A program made the translations under genes and the position numbers. A model generated the notes under the pieces. That model worked only from the letters and a program-made list of their open reading frames with translations. It was not told where the DNA came from and searched no databases. Positions 43,413 through 53,664 of a DNA stretch of 64,000 bases are shown one piece after another; position 1 is the stretch's first letter; each line of letters opens with the position of its first letter. The stretch is from Pomphorhynchus laevis (taxonomy: Eukaryota > Acanthocephala > Palaeacanthocephala > Echinorhynchida > Pomphorhynchidae): NCBI GenBank assembly GCA_012934845.2, contig WNNJ02001180.1, positions 335,534 to 399,533 on the forward strand. Direction: 5' to 3'.

Positions 43413-46400
43413 AAGCATTATGATATAGTTATCATTTGCAACCTTGTAGCAATAAACTTAAAAACATTTTATAAATAATAACTTTTAAGTTCAAAACACC
43501 GACAGAGGAAAAAAGAAAGAAAAACATCAATACGTGTGTGTACGAGAAATATCTTCACCAACAATTCTTTACCAGATCTCTTTGAGTCTTCTCTGTAATA
43601 ATTACGGCCTCAGGTCAAGAGGGATCTGATCACCCATGCCGCACCATTCCGCCGCCTTCCGACTGAATCATTCAGGGTCTCTCATACCCTAAGAGTTCAG
43701 TTGAGGCGGACTATAACTTGTAATCTCGAGATAAGGAGCTTGAGAAACCTTAATCTTTACTCTGGGGACGTCTTCTAGAAAAGTAGACTAATTCAGAGAT
43801 AGTCCAAGTACCCCAAATGCGTAACTGGGCTTTCCCATTCAAAAGCAGATGTTTGAGCCGTTTCAGGGCTTACTAGCTCTATTCAGGCTACGTTTAAGTT
43901 TACCCAGGTCAGTTTTCGCCGACCAGTTCAACGTAATGGTGAACCCCAGATATGTTACTCGACTAGTGAAGGTGGAGAGTGGTTGAGATTGCGAAATAAT
44001 GGAGAGAGCAGAGAGTGCTAGTCTCTTAAGTATATTCTTTGTGGCAGGTGCGCCATGAATGAAGACCACTTCGATTTTTCGGAGATCAAAAAAAGGTTGG
44101 AAAGGGTAAGCTAATATTTTAATCTTAAAAAGAAACGGCTGATGTTCGAGACTACATCTTTGCACTTGCGTCCAGAAAACAAGGCTGTGATATCATCAGC
44201 GTATATATCATCAACGTGAAAATCACGTTCAAATGCTTTAAAAAATATAATGCAGGCCGCAAGATATAAGACAGGAAAAAGTTGGGAACATTGTGACACA
44301 CCTGTAATAGGGTAGAACTGACGTGCATCATGGTCGTCTTCATAGAATAGTTGCTTGGTATACAGCAATATCTCCACTCAGTTAACAATTCTCGTAGGAT
44401 CCCGAGGGACCTGAGAGAAAAGATAACAAAGGGATTGCAAATTCGGTCAAATGCAACAGAGAAGTCAAGGAATACAGCCACAGCAAGCTGATGACTGTTA
44501 TCCTGACAAAACTGGTGGACTTCACCAATTGCTGATAGGACCAAGCGATCTTTGACAAACCCATTAAAACATTGTGGGATTAAATTACGCTCACAATAAT
44601 GGTTGCGGATTCTACGCGCAAGCGCTTTATCATAGATGGAGATGAGGGAATTTTGAATCGAATTGGGCCGCAGGTCTTTGATACATAAAACCGATTTTTT
44701 CTTTGGTAAAAATTTACGTCGGCTACATTTGATGCCGGCAATATCTGATGGTGAGGCTAAAAGCATTGTGACGGCCAACTCTCTTCTTTCATAGACTGTA
44801 GAAAGCTGACAAATTTGAGAAGAGAATGAAGCGACGGATTTGAAGGTACCCGGAAGTGTGCACCATGAGTTTAGGATATCCATAGCAGATAGGTCCCTGC
44901 TCCTGAGTCACCCCAAGTCGAGATTGGCTGGGGAGATGACGTGATTCCATAACTATGTAAAACCTGTGACTGTAAAACCTGTGACTCCTCGAAAACTCTA
45001 TTAAGGGCTGCGCTACCAATCTAACCCGATGACCACTCCCGATAGCATGCAAACTTCTACTTCATGAAATCTTTCAGAAGGAAGCCTGGGAGGGATTAAG
45101 ACGAGCAATATTCGTCCTGTCCCTACTCAGTTGGAGCTTATATCTAGAACTTCAGTATTCATTCGAGAGAACCTGCCTGAAGGAAGTAGAGAGATTGGGA
45201 AGGTGTAACATTTTCACTAGGACCTTGAGTTTTGTTGGAGTGGGATTGTAAATGCGACCTTTAAGGTAGTAGCAAGGATCCCCGTATCTTGCGAAGAGAT
45301 GTAGGAGATAAATTAGCTCAAACTCTCATTCTAAATTCTAGGAAACAGTTTGATAGCTACCTGAAAGATGGCCCCTCTAATAGGATCAAATTGGAACCTC
45401 TTTCTAAGCAACGAATCTTTCATGAGCGGATTAGGTAATGAAAGGTGGTTAGATGCTGGCGCGACTGCTTAGTGCAGATGGGTTTTAACAATCAAATCTT
45501 ATGCAACAGAAATATGTCGAGGAGGTGAATTTGCTGTAGAGCAATGAAAGGAGGGGGTAGGTCGTTTATGTATAAGATAGTCGTTCCTTGCACTATGGAT
45601 TGCTGCATTAGTCCAACGACCAGTTATGTCGAAGAAGTCACCGAGTAACATGTCTTAGCCGCTACCTATAATACGGTCCATAAGGTCACGGTTCTTGTGA
45701 ATCTCCCCCTGCTGGATGTAGACATTGGCTATGCTGATGTGGTTACTGTTATTAACAAATGATATAACTAAACAAAAATGTTCTGGACACGAGTAGTTTA
45801 ATAAGATGGAGGACCTTAAGGCGCATTTAACTTTGGTTATAAGACTTAGAAGAATATCAGTGTTGAGGGGTTATGTACGGAGTAAAGTGTGCGATTATAT
45901 GCTTTAAAATAAATCAAGTATTGTCCTGGTGTAAAGGATAGACCGCGTCTCCTGAAGGACTATAACATCTGCATCTCTACAGGTAGAAGCCCAATACCCT
46001 CCACATAGTCGGAACTAGGAGTGGAAATGCCATTTTACTGGGATCCGCCTTCAACAGTTGCAGTCGCTTGCCAACGGGCAATATATTTATGTCCCGTTGA
46101 GCCTCCGCCACTACTGTCCATATTTGATCCTTCTTAACTAACTTTAGAGAAGCAAGACTATGCATAGAACCGGTTCCCTTTTTCAATTTGGGTACTTTCT
46201 TTATGGAGGTCTTGCCATATACATACGGAGTTAATGACTCAATCAATTTTGCCATTAAACTTTGCCATTTAACATATTCTTCAACTAACTCATCGAGGCT
46301 TGGTGTTTGGTTACTATTAACTCCATAATATCAGCGTCTGGCATTATGTCACTCGTCTTGGTTGAGCCGCATGCCTTTACAAAGCTTGTCCGTTTCTCTA

Positions 46401-46824
46401 CCGTACCATTATATCTTTCAATAGCACTTAAAAGCTTTACACTTCCTTGACCAGGCAGGATGATCACATCCACAATTCGTACAAACAGGATTATTGCCAC
46501 ACTTACCTGGGTGTTAATCTGTCGTGTCACAGACCCCATAATAATGGGATAGACTACACTCAGCCGCCCAATGCCATATCGATGACAGTTATTACATTTG
46601 GAGTATGTTAACGAGTCAGATTCAATAAGTGTGAATAATAGATTGTGCCCCATATAGAGGTTGCATGCTGAATTCGCCAGCCGCAAGGCCTCGTCAATTG
46701 GTTCGTCGCAGAAAGCCACAGGAATCGGAAAACAATTCTTTCCATTAATAAATCTAACGTTAGTTACATGGAATTCTCTCTCCAGTGTCAAAATGTAGCC
46801 TCTGAGAAAAATGTAGGAATATTA

Positions 46825-47642
46825 TTTACTTTCAGCCCATTTTTGAGTCTATTAAATCATCGGGTCGAAGTAAACTGGCGGTGCGTTCGGAATCGTTAAG
46901 GGATCTCATGGTTAAGGACAAAGATCTGACTTTGTTTACGAACCTGTTTTTTCAATCATAAGGTTCGATTGTCTTGTCGTAAGGAGCGTTGACTCTGAAG
47001 AAAATATGCCTCATTGAACAATTCGTGAAATTGCCCATCAGACCATAGCCGCATTCGCCGTGGGATTGACAAACATGTTGTTTTGCGATCGTTATGCTTT
47101 GTACTTGCAAAATCAACTGTCCTAAGACAATCGCTGTCATTATTGTATCAGATCCGACGCAAGAATCTGTATACATTCTTGCTAGCTCATCTAAACAATT
47201 ACGGGATGCTTTGCATTTTTGTAATCGACAAAGGTTTTGGATCCATTTGATTACATCTTCGTAGATTGTCGGAATTGTGCAATGAGATTTAGTTGTGGTT
47301 GGAACTGTTGGCGGCGAGATGTTATTATTATCGGCGTTAGGGTTCTCAAGAGTTAAATCATTCGAGGTGCGATTTCCGCATTGAGAAGGCGCACAATTTA
47401 TGCATCTCTTGTGATTATGGGCGCATTTGCATCCCTTACATTTTGTGTTAGGTCCGTTGCACGAACAGCACTCGGTTTGAAATGTTATAAATAATAATAA
47501 AGACTTTGCTAAATAATAAACTACAACTACTAAAAAATAAAAACACCAAAAAGACGAAAAAGAAAAGCAAAATGTTAGTTCTTAATTCCTTTATTTGCTT
47601 TACGGCCTCAGGATTGGCCGTAAAGATGGCCGTAAAGTGATT
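46825..47642 (-). mobile_element. 818-bp compound insertion in LINE A4 ORF1
   Basis: Flanked by AATGTAGGAATATTA at 46810-46824 and 47643-47657. The similarity extends about 10 bp further with mismatches; both copies encode LKV(N/T)NIPT of ORF1. On the minus strand the insert starts with a LINE A 3' end (about 47620-47490) and continues into a Cys-rich coding segment (47490-46855). This is what 3' transduction by a LINE, or a two-step insertion, would leave. No poly(A) run is seen at the far end. Confidence 0.7.
46855..47490 (-). pseudogene. Cys-rich ORF fragment, retroelement-associated
   Basis: A minus-strand frame without an ATG near its start. It begins with a dense cysteine array (CCSCNGP, KCKGCKCAHNHKRCINC, APSQC), a CxC/tesmin-like spacing. 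A Pro/Thr linker follows, then TIYEDVIKWIQNLCRL and CLDELARMYTDS. After a stop at 46952 the frame stays open (NRFVNKVRSLSLTMRSLND; LLRPDDLID). From memory, the order Cys array, YEDVxxW, ELARxY, VRxAxRxL resembles the N-terminal region of large uncharacterised RT-bearing proteins of cnidarians and molluscs. That likeness is an inference. No RT domain is present here. Confidence 0.45.
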
Positions 47643-47823
47643 AATGTAGGAATATTAGTCACTTTTAGTGTCGCTTGAATCGGTTTAAATTACACTGTGC
47701 TAAGATCCGTATATTTAGTTTTAAAGAAGTCATTGTATGCTTTTGCTAGCTCCTAGGTGCTGAACTAAATTTTTATCTCAGTTTCATAGTATCTAATGGA
47801 ATTAAACAAAATTCTTTTTTTAT

Positions 47824-48023
47824 TTTTCCGATTGTGGCGTGATATTATCCTCACAGGTATTGATCTTATTTTTTGATACAGCAGGACGTTACTGATCAGT
47901 CTGGGTGGGTCTCATCAGCTGCTGACCCAGACCTACATTTCACGTTTCAACCCTTATTTTCTGCTTTCTCCGTACATTGATGCTGATCGGATAAAATTTC
48001 AGCTCACATATGCAATCAAGTAC
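47824..48023 (-). mobile_element. 200-bp SINE-like insertion in LINE A4 ORF1
   Basis: Flanked by ATAAAAAAGAATT (13-14 bp, as read on the minus strand; 47810-47823 and 48024-48036), where ORF1 reads DQYKK before it and KKRILFNS after it. The insert has no ORF. Its centre folds strongly: GTCTGGGT and ACCCAGAC enclose CAGCAGCTGATGAGACC. The size, the duplicated target and the lack of coding fit a SINE, but I see no clear A and B boxes, so its class is open. Confidence 0.65.
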
Positions 48024-48179
48024 AATTCTTTTTTATATTGATCAGCAAAGCTTCTGAGAAATACGTTAAATAAGTTTTGTCTCTCTCTATTGGTACCAAA
48101 AGTTTGACGCAAACCAAGTTCGTTAATTTCGGTACCAGGGAAATTCCCTCTCCACACTGGAACGAAAATAGAACATAAT

Positions 48180-51100
48180 TTTAATAATAATGATTTTCTT
48201 AACAAAACAACCGATAAATAGGAAATTGAACAAAAACAAAACATGTAATTAGTAACTATAGGGTACTTCTTTATTGTTATTATCCTCGCCTAATCTTGTA
48301 TTTTCACATCTTACGGCCTCCGGTCAAGAGAAATCTGGGCCCCCGGCCGCACCAGCGTGCCGCCTTCCGACTAAACCATTCGCGGTTTCTCCCCCTGTTA
48401 CGTTCTGATTCTGAACATTCATTGAAACAACAATGAATGCAGAAACCAAAAAACCGTCGTCAAAAACTACACGAGCGCTTATATACAATACATCAAGATA
48501 AATAGCGTTGGCGAAATCCTTACGGAAACAACGATTGCTGCTCAACGCAATTGTAATGCGGCAACCCCTTCATGTTGTACATGACACCCGTTAAGAATCT
48601 AGTCGAGACAGACTATGGTCAGTAATCTCGAGATAAGGTGGTGGATAAACGTTAGCCTTTGCTCTGAGAGACGCCCTCAAAAGAAGAAGACTAAATCCCT
48701 AGATAGTTCAAGTACCCCAAATGCGTACTTGAGTTTTCCCATTCAATGACAGATGCAGGGCCCGTTTCAGAGCCCACCTAGCTCTCTTCAGAATACGTTT
48801 AAGTCTATCCAGGTCAGCTTTCACCGACCAGTTCGCCGTAACGGTGAACCCCAGGTATTTTATTCGACTAGGAAAGGTAGGGTGTGGTTGATTAGTCAAA
48901 ATGGAAGAGAGGGCAGAAAGTGCTAATCTCTTAAGTTTTTGCTTTGTTGTAGGGGTGCCATTGAAGACTACTACCCTCGATTTAGCGGAGTTTAAAATAA
49001 GATTGGACCGGGTTAACTAGTCTTTTAATCTTAAAAAGAATCGGCTGATGTTCGAGACTACGTCTTAGCACATGTGTCCAAAGAACAGGGCTGTGGTATC
49101 ATCAGTGTATACCGCTAAACGTTGTTCACGTTTAAACATTTTAAAAAGTTCAATGGATGCAGCAAGAAATAAGATTGGAGAAAGAGGGGAACCTTGAGGC
49201 ACACCTGTAGTAGGGTAGAACTGACGCGCATCAGGGTCGTCTCATAATAGAATCGCTTTATGTACAGCAGTATCTCCACCCTGTTAAAAATTCTCGCAGG
49301 CAACCCAAGGAACCTGAGAGAATAGATAACAAAGGAAATGGGGATGCGTTCAAATACAGCAGAAAAATCATGGAAAACGGCCACAGCAAGGTGATGACTA
49401 TTCTCCTGACAAAACTGATGCACTTCACCTACAGCTGAATGGACTGAGCGACCTTTGACGAACTCATGGAAACCTGGTGGGATTAAGTTTCGCCTACTTA
49501 GATGATCGAGGATTTTACGTGCAAGCGCTTTCTCGTAAATCGACACGAGGGAATTCTGAATTGAATAGGCCGCAGGTCTTTAGGCTAAAAGACCTGATTT
49601 TTCTTTAGAATAAAAACATGTCTACTAATTCTGATTCCGGCCACATCAAAAGGGGTGGCTAATAGCATTGTGACGGCCACTTCTCTTCTTTGTTCGACTG
49701 TCAAAAGCTGACATACACGAGAAGAGAGAGGAGCGACGGATTTGGAGGTGCCCGGAAAATGCCCCAGGCGTTGAGAATATCTGTGACAAATAGATCTCTA
49801 CTCCTAAAGTCTCCCCAATGCGGGATTGGTTGAGATGATTGAGTGGCTTCATAATTATGTAGAGATAGTGACTCCTCCAAAACTGTCAAGACCTATTTTT
49901 CCAGTCCAGCCCAATGCTCTATCCCTCCAACAGACAAACTTCTTCATGAATATCTTTCAGAAGGAAGACTGGGCTGGATTAAGGGATGCAATGCTTGCCC
50001 TATTCTTACCCAGTTGGAATCTATATCTAGTGCTCCAATATTATTGCGAGAGAACTTGCCTGGCGGAAGCAGAGAGGTTGGGAAGACGGAGCATATACGC
50101 TAAAGTCTTGAGTTTTGTCGGAGTGGAGCTGTAAATACGACCTTTGTAGGTAGTTGAAAGTATCGCGGTAACTTGCGAATAGAGGTAGGAATTAAATTCG
50201 GTTAGACTCTCATTACCAATTCGGGGGAATCGTTGGATAGCTGCCTGAAATATAGCCACTCTAATAGGATCAAAGTTGAATCTTTTTCGAAGCAGCATAT
50301 CCTCTTCTATCTGAAAACGAATCAGGTCATGAGAGGTGAACATATGTTGTCGCGACTACATCGTACAATGGGGTTTCAACAACCACCTCTCATGGAGCAG
50401 TAATAGGTCAAGGAGTGAATTCGTTGATGTGCAATGAAAAGTGGGGGACGGTGGTTTGTGAATACGATAACCGTTCCTGACTATGCGGGGTGCTGCATTA
50501 ATCCAACGACCAGTTCTGTCGTTGAAGTCACTAAGTACCATGTCATAACCGCTGTCTACAATCCTATCCAGGAGGTCACGGTTCTTGTGAATCTCACCCG
50601 GACGGATTTAGATATTGACTAGACTGAGGCGTTTACCGTTCTTACAGAGTGATACTAATAAATAAGAAAGGGCTGGACAAGAATAGTTTAGTAGAAGGGA
50701 CGATTTTAATGAGCATTTAACTATGGTTAAAAGATTTTGAGATGAAGAGGATTGATGCGGGGTTATGCACGGAATATAGTGGGAACAAAAGTGCTTAGGG
50801 ATGAATTGAGTACTGTCCTGGGGGAGACGGATAGACCACGTCTCCTGAAGGACTATAACATCTGAATCTCTACCAGATAGAAGTCTAAGGGCAGAAGTTC
50901 CACCGAATTCCACTGAAAAAGGCTCACGAGTACTCTGCATTGTGTTAGGGCAGCTGGGTGAGATTGGCTCATCCCTAGACAGAGCCAGGAGCGGAAACGT
51001 TGCCCTTCCCTCCACTAACGCTATCTAGAGTAGCCACTTGCCCACGGACGTTATCTTCATTTCCCTTATCGGTGCCTTTAGCCTTGCCCTTTAAAAGTTT

Positions 51101-52240
51101 ACCAATCTTGATAGGTGGAACGGCGTGGGCTGAGGCCCCCTCTTTTTAGATTCGGGATCGGCAATTTGCGTAGGTATAACCGGGCTGGCACAGAATAATG
51201 AAGCCAGAGCAGAAACCATCTCCTCCAATCTTCTAATGACAGAATTAATCTTCGTATCCGTGATTCTGAGAATTTTGCAATCAGTCATTCTTGAGGCCTT
51301 TTCGGAGAATGAATCAATGTTTTGTCCGAAATTTGTCTGATAAAAAAGTTATTGTAGTCCTTGAAGAATTTGCATTTCCGAGACCAAGCCGAATGGCTTC
51401 TTCCACAATTTGAACAAAGTAGGAAACCTACGCATTTTACACTAGCCATCAGACTTTGGCAGGAGAACAAGCTACATACACCACAGATCATAGGGCACAA
51501 GCAATTGGAGGCCCAGTGCCCCCACTTGTGGCAATTGTTGCAGTGTGGAAAAGTAAAATCTTCAGAACTTAGGATAGTAAAGCGCATGCTATATCCTAAG
51601 AAAGGATTAAAGCTGATTTGGCCAATATTTCAGCTTGTTCAACCGTGGCTGAGCAGAAGCCCACTGGCAGGGAAAAGCCATTTTTTCCCAATATTGATCT
51701 GAAGTTGGAGATTTTATAAACTTGCTTCAACACTCTGATATCATTATCTTTCAATTGTTTGGAAGATTTGAGATTTTAATCGAGACTAGGATAGTTTTTG
51801 GTTGAATGGTACCCATATTTTTCAAATTCATTTCAAAGAATGACAAGTATTCTTTCAATATGTCAGCTGTTGCAAATAAAATTAATATTTCAGTTCGAAG
51901 AACTTAATCGAGTTAAATAGAACTCTGTTGACATATTTGTTTGCGAATTGTCTAAGAATTATATTAAAGATATTTTGTCTCTCCACTGGCTGCGTAAGTG
52001 AAATCATTACCAGATTTTTGAATTTAGGAATAGGGGGAGTACCCTGACCCTGAAAATCAAAAGATGAAACTGCACTAACTTGGTAATCTGTATTTTAAGA
52101 AATCATGCTTCTATCTAATACTTTACAAAGATTGCTCATAAAAACTGGTTTCTTTTGATTCTCCGTTGCTTGCTTGAAAATCGTAATTGTGCATTTTTCA
52201 CGATCTTTAGGAATTTTAGATTGTATTTTTCATAGTGTCA
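48180..52240 (-). mobile_element. LINE A7 (I/Jockey-like), near full length, decayed
   Basis: Minus strand. The 5' end is near 52220. ORF1 (52090-51090) has KNLVMISLTQPVERQNIFNI and zinc knuckles (FPHCNNCHKWGHWASNC near 51540; CSNCGRSHSAWSRKC near 51385). ORF2 starts at about 50940. It includes LNYSCPALSYLLVSLCKNG-type endonuclease text, a linker (50343-50041) and the RT (49546-49115: AVFHDFSAVFERI, a changed block A). The C-terminal region is interrupted by an LTR-like insertion. The 3' end (48180) has a CATTATTATT tail and lies inside LINE A4 ORF1. Its 5' end faces that of LINE A5. Many stops and shifts. Confidence 0.85.
48396..48586 (+). mobile_element. Solo-LTR-like insertion in LINE A7
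   Basis: About 191 bp absent from the other LINE A copies. It starts TGTTACG and ends TGACA, as LTRs of the Ty3/gypsy group commonly do. It has a TATA-like TTATATACAATAC inside, a small perfect hairpin (CATTCATTG/CAATGAATG), and C-rich flanks (CCCC/CCCG) that could be a target duplication. No coding. A fossil; its family is uncertain. Confidence 0.4.
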
Positions 52241-52434
52241 ATATTTCAATTAAAAATATCTCCATAATGGTTTGTTCATACGTTTGACGGTACAACCGAA
52301 AGTATACAGTCAAAATGTATTTGAGTTTATTGCTACAATGAGTGCAAAAGATAACTGCATCATAATGCTTATGAGAAAAAATTGTAGAAAAATTTACCAT
52401 CGGTGCTTCAAACAACTTACAAAATCAAGCTAAT

Positions 52435-53493
52435 ATGGAACGGAACTCAGGTATTTCTAATGTAACATCGAATTCTCAAGCCAAAGAAAACAAGGTTAGT
52501 CCTATTTCGTCTAATTTTTTAATCTCAAGCACGGATGGAGAACTCCCTCCTGTGCCTAAAGTGGTGAATCTGGTAATAATCAGACTTCTTCAACCATTTG
52601 AAAGGAAGAATCTTTTCAATATTTTTCTGAGAGAGTTTACAAGCTCTTATAAGAAGAGAATTCTATTTAATTCGATAAAATATTTAGATTCCGAAATCCG
52701 GGTTTCTTTCAGCTCTCCAGATCTGGCAGCATCGTACCTAGAATTCTTCGAAACACACCTAAAAGAATTTGGGTCAACTACTTACAGGCCTATTCAGGCG
52801 ACTTTGAAAATTAATAATTTTCCGCCCTTCGCAACGGAGGAAGATATCATTGCTCTCACATCTGAGTTCAAAATTCATAATATTCGCCCAATCCTGGGCA
52901 AGAAAGGCCAGGCTATACCAATAGCATTCTGTTCTACCGCAGTCGATCAGGCGGAATGTCTGGCTAAAAGCAAATGTAACCCCTTTCTGGGGTACAATCT
53001 TTCTTTCAATATCGTAGATGCTGATGACTTAACATACCCCCATTGCAATGGGTGCCACCTCTGGGGGCACTGGTCCTCGAACTGTACTAGGCCCCATACG
53101 TGTGGGGTTTGCAGCTCTTCCGAAGTCCATGAGGGGAAATGTTCTCTCCCCCCTCTGTGTTCCAATTGTGGTGGTCAGCACCCGGCCTGGTCTAGAAGAT
53201 GTCCTATCTTCAAAGAATACAAATTAAGGCATTGTGGGGCACCGGTCAAACCGGCCCACTTTGCCGCTGCCAGCTTATCCAATTCAAACGGTTATGGTAT
53301 GTCGGACACCGACATTTTCAAAATTGTTGACGCAAGACTACAGACATATAAAGACGAGATTCGAGCCTTAATGAACCATCTGATAGCGAAATTCGAGGAG
53401 TCCCGTTCTCCTCCATCGACGATTCTTACCTCTTCAAAGAGAGCCCCCGTTCTAAGAAGAGATCATCTTCTAAACAAAAGTTGGCTTCCTTGA
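52435..53493 (+). CDS. LINE A5 ORF1, Gag-like RNA-binding protein (352 aa)
   Basis: Binds element RNA and helps form the transposition particle in I/Jockey-type LINEs. An N-terminal helical region (NLFNIFLREFTSSYKK at about 61-76) is followed by an RRM-like segment (ATLKINNFPPFATEEDIIAL at about 122-141). Three CCHC-type knuckles follow: CNGCHLWGHWSSNC (about 204), CGVCSSSEVHEGKC (about 222) and CSNCGGQHPAWSRRC (about 243). A lysine-rich tail closes the protein. The annotated C-terminus (from about residue 332) is probably out of register: the adjacent frame reads SPRSKKRSSSKQKLASLK and ends at a stop at 53628, like the tails of the A2 and A7 copies. ORF2 starts 172 nt after the stop. Confidence 0.85.
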   Translation: MERNSGISNVTSNSQAKENKVSPISSNFLISSTDGELPPVPKVVNLVIIRLLQPFERKNLFNIFLREFTSSYKKRILFNSIKYLDSEIRVSFSSPDLAASYLEFFETHLKEFGSTTYRPIQATLKINNFPPFATEEDIIALTSEFKIHNIRPILGKKGQAIPIAFCSTAVDQAECLAKSKCNPFLGYNLSFNIVDADDLTYPHCNGCHLWGHWSSNCTRPHTCGVCSSSEVHEGKCSLPPLCSNCGGQHPAWSRRCPIFKEYKLRHCGAPVKPAHFAAASLSNSNGYGMSDTDIFKIVDARLQTYKDEIRALMNHLIAKFEESRSPPSTILTSSKRAPVLRRDHLLNKSWLP

Positions 53494-53664
53494 AGTTGGC
53501 AAAGAAAGATGATATATGCTGGGAGTTGTTGGCCTCAGAGGGAGATGAAGATAATGCCGGTGGGCAAGTGTCTTCTCCTGGTAGGGCTGGGAGTGAGAAG
53601 GGCAACTTTCTCTCTCCTAGTTTCTGCTAGGAGGTAGGCATCCCACTCCAGCTGTCGTAACACA

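Larger units (their letters stand above)
43470..48175 (-). mobile_element. LINE A4 (I/Jockey-like), split by nested insertions
   Basis: Minus-strand copy. ORF1 N-terminal part is at 48175-48037 (RQNLFNVFLRSFADQYKK). It is interrupted by a 200-bp insertion, then resumes at 47823-47643 (RILFNSIRYYETEIKI). An 818-bp insertion follows, then ORF1 resumes at 46824-46285 (FINGKNCFPIPVAFCDEPID; YSKCNNCHRYG). ORF2 remnants run from 46000 to 43863 (VAVFLDFSVAFDRI near 44450; an altered YADDITALFSGRKCKD near 44190). The 3' end lies near 43470 in a TTATTATTTATAA tail. Many stops. It is older than LINE A7, whose 3' end interrupts its N-terminus. Confidence 0.85.

Noticed and set aside
47880-47940. CTGATGAG in the 200-bp insertion as a hammerhead
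   Set aside because: No GAAA follows a closed stem II, so the core cannot be formed. It is a plain stem-loop.
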